From Actinomycetes bacterium (GTDB lineage Bacteria; Actinomycetota; Acidimicrobiia; Acidimicrobiales; Palsa-688), in NCBI GenBank assembly GCA_021847945.1, contig JAJZNG010000080.1, positions 1 to 54,296 on the forward strand: a stretch of 54,296 nt of DNA. The letters run 5' to 3'. Below, piece by piece: positions 41,359 through 50,013 of this stretch (position 1 is the first letter of the stretch; the number at the start of each line of letters is the position of its first letter). Under the pieces are notes generated by a model. It saw nothing but the letters and a program-made list of their open reading frames with translations. It did not search any database and was not told the DNA's origin. The translations under genes and the position numbers were made by a program.

Positions 41359-42834
41359 GTGACGGTGGACGGCAGCGAGCAGGCGCTCCCAGAGGGAAGC
41401 TCGGCCGGCATCCTCGAGTCGGTGTCGGGGTTCGTCAAGGAGCTCCGCAACGCGGGGATCCCTGTAAGCCTCACAGAGAACCTCGATGCCGTAGAAGCTC
41501 TGCGGCACGTTCCCTTGGAGGATCGCGACGCTTTTAAGTACGCCCTTGCGGCGACGATGGTCAAGAACAACGCCCACTGGAAGACCTTCGAGACGGTCTT
41601 CGAGGTGTATTTCTCGCTTAGGGGTCGGGAGTACCGTATCGGCGACAATGACGGGGCCGACGACACCGACGACCTGCTGAGCTCGCTCATCGGTTCGGCC
41701 CAAAGCGACGGGCAGGGGTCTGCTGAAGGTCTGACCCAGGAGCAGCTCGCCGAGATGCTCCTGCGAGCCTTGATGGACGGGAACGACTCAATGCTCAGGG
41801 CGATAGCCAGGACAGCGGTATCCCGTTATGCGGGCATGGAACCCGGACGCCCGGTCGGTGGCACGTACTACCTGTACCGAACTCTCCGCCAGCTCGACCT
41901 GGAAGCCATCATGGCGAAAATGATGGAACAGGCGGGTCGCACGGACCCTGCCCGCTCCGATCTGGAGGAGAGGCTCACCAGGGAGGACTTCGAGCACCGG
42001 ATCGACGCTCTGCGCAGGGAGATCGAGGCGGAGATACGACGGCGGCTCGTGGCGGACCGAGGTGCCGAAGCGGTAGCGAAGTCCGTCCGCAAGCCGCTAC
42101 CCGAAGACGTCGACTTCATGCACGCAAGCCGGGAGGAGCTCGCCGCGCTACGCAAGGCGATCACACCCCTGACCCGCAAGCTCGCTGTGCGCCTCGCGCG
42201 AAAGCGCCGTCACGGGCGTAAAGGACCCCTCGACTTCCGAAGCACCGTCCGCCACTCCCTGTCCTATGGCGGGGTTCCCGCAGACCCGCGGTTCCGCTAT
42301 CCGAGGCCCTCCAAGCCGGAGATCATGGTCATCGCGGACATTTCCGGTTCAGTAGCAGCGTTCGCTCGCTTCACTTTGCAGATGGTTTACGCGATCAGCT
42401 CCCAATTCTCCAGGGTACGGTCGTTCGTTTTCATAGACGGCATCGACGAGGTGACCGACTACTTCAAACAGACCGAGGACATCTCTGCCGCCATCGCACG
42501 GATCAACACCGAAGCCGACGTCATCTGGGTGGACGGCCACTCCGACTACGGACACGCGTTCGAGGCTTTCTGGGACCGCTGGGGCCGGGACGTCAACCCG
42601 AAGACGACGGTGCTCCTGCTCGGCGATGCCCGTAACAACTACCATGCCTCCCAAACCTGGGTCCTGGCGGAGATAGCCAAAAAGGCCCGCCACGTGTACT
42701 GGCTGAACCCCGAGCCGCGCTCCTACTGGGACACCGGGGACTCTATCGTCGGCCAGTACAGTGCCCACTGCGACGGCGCCTACGAATGCCGGAACCTCAA
42801 GCAGTTGGAGCGTTTCGTGGAGCACCTCGGCTGA
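41359..42834 (+). CDS. CoxE-like VWA domain protein
   Basis: A 491-residue protein with a helical, charged N-terminal part and a C-terminal VWA domain (~300-480) of the CoxE type. The MIDAS motif is VIADISGSVAAF (DxSxS) and the second metal site lies in VWVDGHSDYGHAF. GTG start abuts the MoxR stop with no gap. It ends two bases before the convergent proA. A chaperone role with MoxR is likely; the client is unknown. Confidence 0.87.
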   Translation: MTVDGSEQALPEGSSAGILESVSGFVKELRNAGIPVSLTENLDAVEALRHVPLEDRDAFKYALAATMVKNNAHWKTFETVFEVYFSLRGREYRIGDNDGADDTDDLLSSLIGSAQSDGQGSAEGLTQEQLAEMLLRALMDGNDSMLRAIARTAVSRYAGMEPGRPVGGTYYLYRTLRQLDLEAIMAKMMEQAGRTDPARSDLEERLTREDFEHRIDALRREIEAEIRRRLVADRGAEAVAKSVRKPLPEDVDFMHASREELAALRKAITPLTRKLAVRLARKRRHGRKGPLDFRSTVRHSLSYGGVPADPRFRYPRPSKPEIMVIADISGSVAAFARFTLQMVYAISSQFSRVRSFVFIDGIDEVTDYFKQTEDISAAIARINTEADVIWVDGHSDYGHAFEAFWDRWGRDVNPKTTVLLLGDARNNYHASQTWVLAEIAKKARHVYWLNPEPRSYWDTGDSIVGQYSAHCDGAYECRNLKQLERFVEHLG

Positions 42835-42836
42835 GG

Positions 42837-44090
42837 CTATGGTCTGACCTGACCGGAACCTTCGACTAGGTACTTGTAGGTGGTCAGGGAGGCTGCCCCC
42901 ATCGGACCCCGAGCGTGCAGCTTCTGAGTGCTGATACCTATCTCGGCGCCGAAGCCGAACTGCTCACCGTCGGTGAAGCGGGTGGAGGCGTTGACCACTA
43001 CAGCAGCCGCGTCGACCTCGCTTTGGAACCGGCGGGCGCTGGCGAGATCTGAGGTTACGATCGCCTCGGTGTGACCGGAACCGAACCGGCCGATGTGGGC
43101 TATGGCTTCGTCTATGTCGGAGACCACCTTGACCGCCAGCGTGAGGTCGAGGAACTCTCGTGCGTAGTCCTCGACGGTCGCGCTCGCCACCTTGGAATCC
43201 CCGAGGATCGACCGGGTTTCCTCGTCGCCCCGCAACTCCACGCCGCCAAGGAGGGGGCCCACCAGCTTCAGGAACTCCGCAGCGACACGGCGGTGTACGA
43301 GGAGCGTCTCCGCAGCGTTACATACGCTCGGCCGCTGGGTCTTGGCGTTGACGATGATGGCGCAGGCCATCTCCAGGTCGGCTGACTCGTCTACGTATAC
43401 GTGGCAGTTTCCGTCACCGTCGATTACGTACGGAACCCGACAGTGCTGCTTCACCTCCGCTATGAGCGACGGACCTCCCCGGGGTATTAGGCAGTCGATG
43501 ACACCGTCCAAAGCGAGGAAGTCCCTCACCGTCTCGCGGGAAGGATCCTCGACGAGTATCAGGGCGTCCTCTGGTAGGCCTACCTCACGGTAGGCGGCTC
43601 TCATCGCCGCCGCTATGACCACGTTAGTCCTCAAAGCTGCAGAGCTGCCTCGAAGGAAAGCCACGTTGCCTGCTCTCAGGCAAAGCCCGGCTGCGTCGGC
43701 TGTAACGTTGGGGCGGTTCTCGTAAATCACTGCGACGACCCCGAGGGGAACTCTGACGCGGCGTATCTGCAAGCCGTTAGGTCGCACCCAACCGTCGAGG
43801 ACCTCCCCTAGCAGATCCGGGCTGGCGGCGAGGGCCCGCAGCCCGGCGGCCATGCCTGCCACCCGCCCGGGGTTGAGGGCCAGCCTGTCGACCGTAGTTT
43901 CCGCTACCCCCGCTTCCTTAGCGCTGGCGATGTCGCCTTGGTTGGCGGAGAGAATCTCGTCGCGTGCACGTTCCAACTCTTCAGCGGCGCGTTCGAGGCC
44001 CCGATCACGGGTACCTGACGGGGCTGACGCAACGATGGACGCCGCAGCTTTGGCTCTGCCCCCCAAGTCGACGAGGTCGCACACGGTCAT
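42837..44090 (-). CDS. proA: gamma-glutamyl phosphate reductase
   Basis: ProA (417 residues) reduces glutamyl 5-phosphate to the semialdehyde in proline synthesis. The catalytic cysteine is in QRPSVCNAAETLLV, and FGAEIGISTQKLHARGP is the conserved C-terminal motif. It is separated from proB by gnd and two rightward genes, although proB-proA are usually adjacent. ATG start is family-typical (MTVCDLVDLGGRAKAAA). Confidence 0.96.
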   Translation of the reverse strand: MTVCDLVDLGGRAKAAASIVASAPSGTRDRGLERAAEELERARDEILSANQGDIASAKEAGVAETTVDRLALNPGRVAGMAAGLRALAASPDLLGEVLDGWVRPNGLQIRRVRVPLGVVAVIYENRPNVTADAAGLCLRAGNVAFLRGSSAALRTNVVIAAAMRAAYREVGLPEDALILVEDPSRETVRDFLALDGVIDCLIPRGGPSLIAEVKQHCRVPYVIDGDGNCHVYVDESADLEMACAIIVNAKTQRPSVCNAAETLLVHRRVAAEFLKLVGPLLGGVELRGDEETRSILGDSKVASATVEDYAREFLDLTLAVKVVSDIDEAIAHIGRFGSGHTEAIVTSDLASARRFQSEVDAAAVVVNASTRFTDGEQFGFGAEIGISTQKLHARGPMGAASLTTYKYLVEGSGQVRP

Positions 44091-44228
44091 AGACCAAAGC
44101 TAGCGCGCACATCTCCGCCGGTAGCGCCCTATCCTGTTCGTGTGGCCGGTACCCCTTCCACGCCTGAGCGTGTCCGTCGGATCCCCGAGCAAGTCCGTCA
44201 GGGCCCGGGAAGTCGCTGGTAGCTGCAC

Positions 44229-44870
44229 GTGCCCTGGTCGAGCCGAAAAGCCAGGCGGGAAGCCGAACACAAGGCCCAGATAGACCCGTGGGGTTACCCC
44301 GAACCCTGGCGGGGCTTCCTCACCCGGCTTATCGACGCCGGGGAGCGCTTCGACTCCGCCCTCGGATCTTGGCCGGACGGGCCCACCCGGGACCGTCTTA
44401 GCGAGATATCGCCCCGCCTCCACGCCCAGATGGACGGTATTGTCCCCGCCATCGAGCGTGCGGCCACTTTGACCTCGCGCTCCCCTGGTCTGCCCGCCGC
44501 TCCAGGACCGACCGCCGCCCAGCTGAGCGCATCGATAAGGCGCCTCCAGGCTGACCGAGCCCGCTTGGCTCCTAACGATGCGGCGGCCTTGGCCGCTTTG
44601 GATCGCGCTGAGGCCTCGGCAGCAGCATCGCTTCGAGCGGCGAGAGAGGCCGAAGCGGTGTCCCAACGCCTGGTGGACGCCGTCCGCTCGGCGGTCGAGC
44701 TTGTCGAGCAGGCTGCTGGTGAGGTGGTGGCGCTCGCCGTGGAATCGTCCCTCGGCGAGACCTTGTCGAGCCAGCTCGCCGGCAACCTAGACGAGGTATG
44801 CGACGAGATCGCCTCGTTGAGCACCGCTTTGGAGTCGGCCGGACCTACGGTGGTCCGCCCGACGTCGTAG
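44229..44870 (+). CDS. coiled-coil protein upstream of pspA
   Basis: A 213-residue soluble protein. After a basic N-terminus (WSSRKARREAEHKAQ) it is mostly helical, with Ala/Arg/Glu-rich heptads (~110-175) and an acidic C-terminal helix. GTG start; its stop precedes the pspA start by one base, so they form one operon. I do not recognise the family; a PspA partner is plausible from position. Confidence 0.68.
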   Translation: MPWSSRKARREAEHKAQIDPWGYPEPWRGFLTRLIDAGERFDSALGSWPDGPTRDRLSEISPRLHAQMDGIVPAIERAATLTSRSPGLPAAPGPTAAQLSASIRRLQADRARLAPNDAAALAALDRAEASAAASLRAAREAEAVSQRLVDAVRSAVELVEQAAGEVVALAVESSLGETLSSQLAGNLDEVCDEIASLSTALESAGPTVVRPTS

Positions 44871-44871
44871 C

Positions 44872-45759
44872 ATGTCGTCCATGAACGTGCTCGACCTTTT
44901 TCGCAAGCGTCTCCGGTACTTCACCGCCAAGACCAACAGCCGCTTCGAGGAGAGAGCCGACCCGAAGATTCAGCTAGAACAGGCGATAACCGAGGTGCAA
45001 GACCAGCACCGTCGCCTTGTCGAGCAAGCTGCCAACGTCGTGGCCAACCACAAGCAGCACGAGCTTCAACTCAACCGGGCCTTGGAGGAGCTAGAAAAGA
45101 CGAACCTCTCCGTCAGGCAGGCCCTGACGATGGCCCAGCAGGCCGAGCAGGCCGGCGACATGGCTAAAGCCAACGAGTACAACCAGACAGCGGAGGCTTT
45201 CGCAAACCGGCTGGTGGCAACAGAGAACCAAGTCAACGAGCTCAAGACGCTGAGCTTGCAATCAGCCCAAGCAGCCGACCAGGCACGCACAGCGGTTCAG
45301 CAGAACGCATTGGCTCTCCAGCAGAAGCTTGCAGAACGCCAGAAGCTGATGTCCCAGCTGGACCAAGCGAAGATGCAGGAGCAGCTCAACAAGGCCATGA
45401 GCTCCCTGAGCGACACGGTCGATCAGAGCGCCCCGTCCCTTGAACAGGTTAGGAGCAAGATCGAGGCGAGGTACGCTAAGGCACTCGGGACCTCGGAGTT
45501 GAGCGGTCAGACCGTCGAGTCGAGAATGCTCGAAGTTCAGCAGGCCGCTCTCGGTTCGGAAGCGAGAAGCCGCCTCGACGCCATCCGAGCCCAGATGCTC
45601 GGCACGGCCCAGCCGGCGACCGGAGAGCTCTCAAGCCAGCCCGGCGCGGCTGCGCTGGGGACAGGATCTCCCGAGCCCGCAGACGCCGAGATCACTCCGG
45701 CCACCCAGACGCTGGCACAGCTTGAGACTCCCAACGTCGACTCCCCCCCGCCGGCTTGA
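44872..45759 (+). CDS. pspA: PspA/IM30 family protein
   Basis: A 295-residue ESCRT-III-like membrane-stress protein. The core is an almost unbroken coiled coil (~25-230), starting with the amphipathic N-terminal helix MNVLDLFRKRLRYFTAKTN that binds membrane. The Gln-rich central part (LEQAITEVQDQHRRLVEQAA) is typical. The C-terminal 60 residues are Pro/Ala/Ser-rich and variable. ATG at 44872 or 44881 may be used. It ends 10 bases before the convergent gnd. Confidence 0.92.
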   Translation: MSSMNVLDLFRKRLRYFTAKTNSRFEERADPKIQLEQAITEVQDQHRRLVEQAANVVANHKQHELQLNRALEELEKTNLSVRQALTMAQQAEQAGDMAKANEYNQTAEAFANRLVATENQVNELKTLSLQSAQAADQARTAVQQNALALQQKLAERQKLMSQLDQAKMQEQLNKAMSSLSDTVDQSAPSLEQVRSKIEARYAKALGTSELSGQTVESRMLEVQQAALGSEARSRLDAIRAQMLGTAQPATGELSSQPGAAALGTGSPEPADAEITPATQTLAQLETPNVDSPPPA

Positions 45760-45769
45760 GCCCCGCCAA

Positions 45770-46786
45770 TCAGCTGGCCTTTTCGTCGTGCCCGCCGAAC
45801 TCCTTTCGCATGGCTGACAGCAGCCTGTCTGCATAATCGGCCTCACCGCGAGACGAGAACCTCTCGAAAACGGCCGAGGAAAGCACATGAGCCGGTACCG
45901 CCTCGTCGATCGCCGCCATCAGTGTCCAGCGTCCCTCGCCCGAGTCCGACACCCGCCCCGCGAAACTGGAAAGCCCGGGGTCGACCGACAAGGCGTGTGC
46001 TGTCAAGTCCAAAAGCCAGGAGGAGATCACGCTGCCGCGCCTCCAGACTTCGGCGACAGCAGCCGTGTCGATGTCGTACATGTAGTACTCGGGGTTGGCG
46101 AGCGGGGTCGTCTCCGCGTCCGCCTCGGCCGGTGCGCGCTTGCCGAGGTTGGCTTTGTGCAAGACGTTGAGGCCTTCGGCGTAGGCTGCCATCACTCCGT
46201 ACTCGATCCCGTTGTGGACCATCTTCACGAAGTGACCCGCTCCGTTGGGTCCGCAGTGCAGGTAGCCCCGTTCGGCCTGAGTGGGGTCGCCGCTCATACC
46301 CTCGGTGCGGGGGGCGGCTTCGACTCCCGGGGCGACAGTGCGCCAGATCGGGTCAAGCCGTGCGACGACTTCGTCCTCTCCACCTATCATTAGGCAGTAA
46401 CCGCGTTCCAGGCCGAAAACCCCGCCGCTCGTGCCGACGTCCACGTAGTGGATTCCCCGACCTGCCAGCGAAGCGGCCCGGTGGATATCGTCGCGGTAAT
46501 AGGAGTTGCCGCCGTCAATAATCACGTCCCCTTTAGCCATGCACGCAGCGAGCCTCTCGACCGTGTCACCCGTGTAAGCGGCGGGGACCATGACCCACGC
46601 AGCCCGTGGTGAATCCAGCTTTGCGACGAAGTCCTCGACGCTTGAGGCTCCCGTTGCACCCTCGGCGACCAAGCCCTCTACGGCTTGGGAGTTGACGTCA
46701 AAAACGACGCACTCATGCCCGTCGCGCATGAGACGGCGAACCAGGTTCGCTCCCATCCTTCCTAGGCCGACCATCCCTAGCTGCAC
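45770..46786 (-). CDS. gnd: 6-phosphogluconate dehydrogenase (decarboxylating), short type
   Basis: A 338-residue enzyme that oxidises 6-phosphogluconate to ribulose 5-phosphate and CO2. GLGRMGANLVRRL is the Rossmann motif, DGGNSYYRDD the substrate motif, and GAGHFVKMVHNGIEYG contains the catalytic lysine. Its length fits the short GndA/YqeC type rather than the 470-residue dimeric enzyme, and an acidic residue after strand two (VFDVN) suggests NAD rather than NADP. GTG start with GGAGG 7 bases upstream. Confidence 0.94.
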   Translation of the reverse strand: MQLGMVGLGRMGANLVRRLMRDGHECVVFDVNSQAVEGLVAEGATGASSVEDFVAKLDSPRAAWVMVPAAYTGDTVERLAACMAKGDVIIDGGNSYYRDDIHRAASLAGRGIHYVDVGTSGGVFGLERGYCLMIGGEDEVVARLDPIWRTVAPGVEAAPRTEGMSGDPTQAERGYLHCGPNGAGHFVKMVHNGIEYGVMAAYAEGLNVLHKANLGKRAPAEADAETTPLANPEYYMYDIDTAAVAEVWRRGSVISSWLLDLTAHALSVDPGLSSFAGRVSDSGEGRWTLMAAIDEAVPAHVLSSAVFERFSSRGEADYADRLLSAMRKEFGGHDEKAS

Positions 46787-46812
46787 TTGCGGACCTCCAG
46801 ACGTTCGTTTGT

Positions 46813-46828
46813 TGACACCACCGTGTCA
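46813..46828. promoter_or_regulatory. palindrome upstream of gnd
   Basis: TGACAC-CACC-GTGTCA is a perfect 6+4+6 palindrome, 27 bases upstream of the gnd start and 63 bases after proB. There is no U-run, so an operator is more likely than a terminator. The regulator is unknown. Confidence 0.4.
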
Positions 46829-46890
46829 GGTGTCGCAGCTATCCTGCCAGACTTCACGCAAGCCGGACTTCAACCCGGCCCGGCAGGCAT

Positions 46891-48069
46891 CTAAAGAATC
46901 ACCATGTCGTCGCGGTGCACTACCTCAGCGGGCACCTCAGACGGCAGTTCCGAGCTACGCCGTCCAGCTAAGGCGCGGACACGCCAAGCAGGGTGACGAA
47001 CAAGGCCCTTCGCGAACGTAACCCCGTCGAGTCCTGCGACATCGACAGCGTCACCCTCACCGAAGTCGCCGACGACCTCACGTACGCCGGCCAGCAGAAG
47101 CGACCCTCCCCTGGCCACGAGGGCTTCCCTGGCGCCGTCGTCCACCTTCACGGCACCCGCAGCTCCCACTGCGAAGGCTATCCACAGCTTGCGAGCAGGA
47201 AGACGGGAGCTGCGCGCAACGAAAGTAGTGCCTACACCGGCTACCCCGGCTATCGCGTCGGCCAGGACATTCGGACGCGCCGCCGCTGCTATCACTGTGC
47301 GCACACCTGACCACGCTGCCATCCTCGCCGCCGCAAGCTTCGAGGCCATCCCACCGCTACCCCGGCTCGTTCCGGCGCTACCGGCGATGCTCTCTAGGTC
47401 ATGGTCGACCGCCTCGACCTCTTCTATGAGAGACGCCTCGCGGTCAAGGCGGGGGTCGGCCGTGAGCAGTCCGGGGGTGTCTGTCAGTATGACGAGAAGG
47501 TGTGCTCCGACGAGGTGCGACACGATAGCCGCCAGGCGATCGTTGTCCCCGAAGCGGATCTCGTCGTCAGCTATCGCGTCGTTCTCGTTCACGATCGGCA
47601 CGACTCCAAGTTCGAGGAGTATCCGCAGCGTCTGGCGTGCGTGGAGATACTGCTGGCGACTTACGAAATCACCTGGAGTCAGAAGGGCCTGGCCTGAGAC
47701 CAGGCCGTGAGCGGCCAGCGCCTCGTTGTAGAAGCCGACCAGGTGTGCCTGCCCAACCGCTGCGACGGCCTGCAAGAGACCCATGTCGGTCGGTCGGGCA
47801 CCTCCCATCCCTAGAATCGGCAGTCCGGCGGCGATCGCTCCGCTGGTCACCACCACCACCCGGTCTCCTCCCGCCCAAGCGTCCGCTACCTCTGCGCAGA
47901 GTTTTTCTATGCTCTCCGGTTGGATCGCTCCTGTCTCGTCGGTCAGCGACGACGTGCCGATCTTGACGACGACCAGCCTTCGGGGAACCCCGGGATTGAC
48001 ATCCAGACCTGCCGTCGTGTCCAGCGGCGTGCCACCGCTACCTTCACGCGCCGAAGCGTCGAAGCTCAA
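46891..48069 (-). CDS. proB: glutamate 5-kinase
   Basis: ProB (392 residues) phosphorylates glutamate in proline synthesis and is the usual target of proline feedback. The kinase domain (~30-280) has VVKIGTSSLTD, GALLTxxDF-like ALLTPGDFVSR, NDAIADDEIRFGDND and LLTADPR. A C-terminal PUA domain (~300-385) is present. The N-terminal extension of ~28 residues is unusual. ATG overlaps the obg stop as ATGA. Confidence 0.96.
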   Translation of the reverse strand: MSFDASAREGSGGTPLDTTAGLDVNPGVPRRLVVVKIGTSSLTDETGAIQPESIEKLCAEVADAWAGGDRVVVVTSGAIAAGLPILGMGGARPTDMGLLQAVAAVGQAHLVGFYNEALAAHGLVSGQALLTPGDFVSRQQYLHARQTLRILLELGVVPIVNENDAIADDEIRFGDNDRLAAIVSHLVGAHLLVILTDTPGLLTADPRLDREASLIEEVEAVDHDLESIAGSAGTSRGSGGMASKLAAARMAAWSGVRTVIAAAARPNVLADAIAGVAGVGTTFVARSSRLPARKLWIAFAVGAAGAVKVDDGAREALVARGGSLLLAGVREVVGDFGEGDAVDVAGLDGVTFAKGLVRHPAWRVRALAGRRSSELPSEVPAEVVHRDDMVIL

Positions 48070-49310
48070 GCCGTATCCGCCTCGAAGTCGAACTGGAACG
48101 AGCCGATGCTGACAACGTCACCGGTCCGAGCTCCAGCCCTCTGCAGTGCGCGGTCGACTCCCAGACGTTTGAGTCGCGCTTGGGCGTACTCGAGCGCGTC
48201 GGGTACCGTCAGGTCGGACAATGCCACCGCCCGCTCAGCGGCGCGCCCACGGACGACCCACCCGCCGTCGTCCCCGCGCGAAACGACGACCCCAGCCTGC
48301 TCGGGGCGGTGCAACACGAAGCGCCCTTCGGGCGCCCCCTCGGAGCGGGCCCTCTCCACTAAGCCGGCGAGCGTTCCAAGCAGCGGACGTAGCCCCTCTC
48401 CCGTAAGCGCAGATATCCTCGGACCGCTCCATTCGGCGGCGTCAGGAGCATCGGCTTTGGAGCCGACAGCTATCCGAGGCCGCTCCAGCAGGGCAGGCTC
48501 GTAACGTCTTAGTTCTTCGAGCAGCACTTCTTGCTGCTCGACTGGGGACCGATCGGCAGAGTGCGAAAGGTCTATCAGCACCAGCAGAGCTCGCGCTCTT
48601 TCTATGTGGCGGAGAAACCTGTGACCCAGGCCTTTTCCTTCGCTGGCTCCCTCGATCAGACCTGGTATGTCCGCTACCACCAGTTCGTGCTCGTCAAATC
48701 TCACGACGCCGAGGTGCGGTTCGAGCGTAGTGAAGGGGTAGTCCGCGATCTTCGGTCTCGCCGACGACACCTTGGATATGAGCGTGCTCTTGCCGGCGTT
48801 GGGGAAGCCGACTATGGCGACGTCCGCCATCAACTTCAACTCTAGGTCGAGCCATCTCTCCTCGCCGAGCTCAGCCTGCTCGGCGAAGGCCGGAGCCCGG
48901 CGACGGTTGGACAGGAACCTTGCGTTGCCCCGGCCCCCGGACCCTCCTCGCGCCGCCATCCACTGGTCTCCGTGGCGTGCCAAGTCGGCTATGACCGACC
49001 CGCCACTGTCTTTTACCACGGTGCCTTCGGGAACCGCGACTACTAGCTCTTCCCCACCTTTACCGTGACGACCCTTACCCATGCCGTGAGTTCCGTTGCC
49101 TGCGCGCCGGTGGGGGTGGTCTCGAAACGAGTAGAGCGACGCCACGTTTCGGTCAGCGACGAGCCACACATGACCGCCGTCGCCGCCGTCACCGCCGTCA
49201 GGGCCACCTTTGGCTACGTGGGCCTCACGGCGGAAAGAGACTGAACCTGCGCCGCCGTCGCCGCCCTTTACGTGAACTTGAGCCTCGTCTACGAACGAAG
49301 ACGAGGACAT
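48066..49310 (-). CDS. obgE: GTPase Obg
   Basis: A 414-residue ribosome-assembly GTPase: Gly-rich Obg fold (~1-158), G domain (~160-330) with GFPNAGKST and ADIPGLIEGASEG, and a C-terminal OCT domain (~335-412). The G4 motif reads GSKADAP, with Ser where NKxD has Asn. It sits between rpmA and proB, as in most Actinobacteria. Confidence 0.96.
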   Translation of the reverse strand: MSSSSFVDEAQVHVKGGDGGAGSVSFRREAHVAKGGPDGGDGGDGGHVWLVADRNVASLYSFRDHPHRRAGNGTHGMGKGRHGKGGEELVVAVPEGTVVKDSGGSVIADLARHGDQWMAARGGSGGRGNARFLSNRRRAPAFAEQAELGEERWLDLELKLMADVAIVGFPNAGKSTLISKVSSARPKIADYPFTTLEPHLGVVRFDEHELVVADIPGLIEGASEGKGLGHRFLRHIERARALLVLIDLSHSADRSPVEQQEVLLEELRRYEPALLERPRIAVGSKADAPDAAEWSGPRISALTGEGLRPLLGTLAGLVERARSEGAPEGRFVLHRPEQAGVVVSRGDDGGWVVRGRAAERAVALSDLTVPDALEYAQARLKRLGVDRALQRAGARTGDVVSIGSFQFDFEADTA

Positions 49311-49379
49311 CAGATATCACTAGGGTTCGGCAGACCTGGCGTTGTTAGCGCCCTTCGACCGTTACCGTCGGACGGTTTG

Positions 49380-49631
49380 TCAGGTTGTGAGGACGTCAAC
49401 CAGCTTGCGTCCTTTGCGGCTCGCGAACTTCACTGTCCCGTCGCTGAGAGCGAACAGCGTGTCGTCTCCACCCCTGCCGACGTTGTCGCCGGGATGGAAG
49501 TGAGTGCCGCGCTGGCGAACGATTATCGACCCGGCTGTTACAGCGGTACCGTCGTAGACCTTAACACCTAGTCGTTTGGCGGCCGAGTCTCTGCCGTTCC
49601 GGGTCGAGCCGCCACCTTTCGTCTTGGACAT
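49380..49631 (-). CDS. rpmA: 50S ribosomal protein L27
   Basis: L27 (83 residues) with the conserved start [24 protein letters not shown] and [15 protein letters not shown]. The N-terminus reaches the peptidyl-transferase centre. ATG has GGAGG 9 bases upstream. It follows rplU after four bases. Confidence 0.97.
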   Translation of the reverse strand: MSKTKGGGSTRNGRDSAAKRLGVKVYDGTAVTAGSIIVRQRGTHFHPGDNVGRGGDDTLFALSDGTVKFASRKGRKLVDVLTT

Positions 49632-49635
49632 TCTT

Positions 49636-49977
49636 TCAATCCTCCGAAACTGAGGCTGCTGCGTAGCCGCCCAGGTCGATAGCGGTTATCTCAACGGTGC
49701 TGTAGTGCTGGCGGTGACCCCATGCTTTGCGACCCCGGGTCTTGGGCTTGTAGGTGAACCCTTTGATCTTCGGCCCTTTTGCCTCGCCGACAACTCGAGC
49801 GGTGACGCTGACCTTCCGCAGCTCCTGAGGCGCCGAAATGACGTTGACTCCGTCCACGACGAGCACCGGCCTCAGCGACACCTGGTCACCCGGGCTTGCA
49901 TCTAGTCGCTCCACAGCCAGAGTTTCGCCCTGACGGACCGTCGCTTGTTTGCCACCACTGTCGATCACCGCATACAC
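49636..49977 (-). CDS. rplU: 50S ribosomal protein L21
   Basis: L21 (113 residues) with [17 protein letters not shown] at the N-terminus and [21 protein letters not shown] near the C-terminus. GTG 49977 matches the family start (MYAVI...GGKQ), so the frame back to 50064 is rejected. TATACT is 9 bases upstream, giving a leaderless or nearly leaderless message. Confidence 0.97.
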   Translation of the reverse strand: MYAVIDSGGKQATVRQGETLAVERLDASPGDQVSLRPVLVVDGVNVISAPQELRKVSVTARVVGEAKGPKIKGFTYKPKTRGRKAWGHRQHYSTVEITAIDLGGYAAASVSED

Positions 49978-49986
49978 AAGAGTGAA

Positions 49987-49992
49987 AGTATA
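49987..49992 (-). promoter_or_regulatory. -10 box of rplU-rpmA
   Basis: TATACT on the minus strand, the closest match to the -10 consensus in the window, 9 bases before the rplU GTG and within the 35-base gap after the RNase gene. Confidence 0.6.
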
Positions 49993-49998
49993 CCAGCC

Positions 49999-50013
49999 AG
50001 GCGACGGTCGCCT
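49999..50013. promoter_or_regulatory. palindrome in the rplU promoter
   Basis: On the minus strand AGGCGAC-C-GTCGCCT is a perfect 15-base palindrome that starts at the A of the RNase TGA stop and ends 6 bases before the -10 box. It occupies the -35 to -10 spacer and could be an operator or a short 3' hairpin of the RNase mRNA. Confidence 0.4.

Noticed and set aside
44100-44666. 188-residue leftward frame opposite the coiled-coil gene
   Set aside because: The rightward gene is coupled to pspA and has better coding character.
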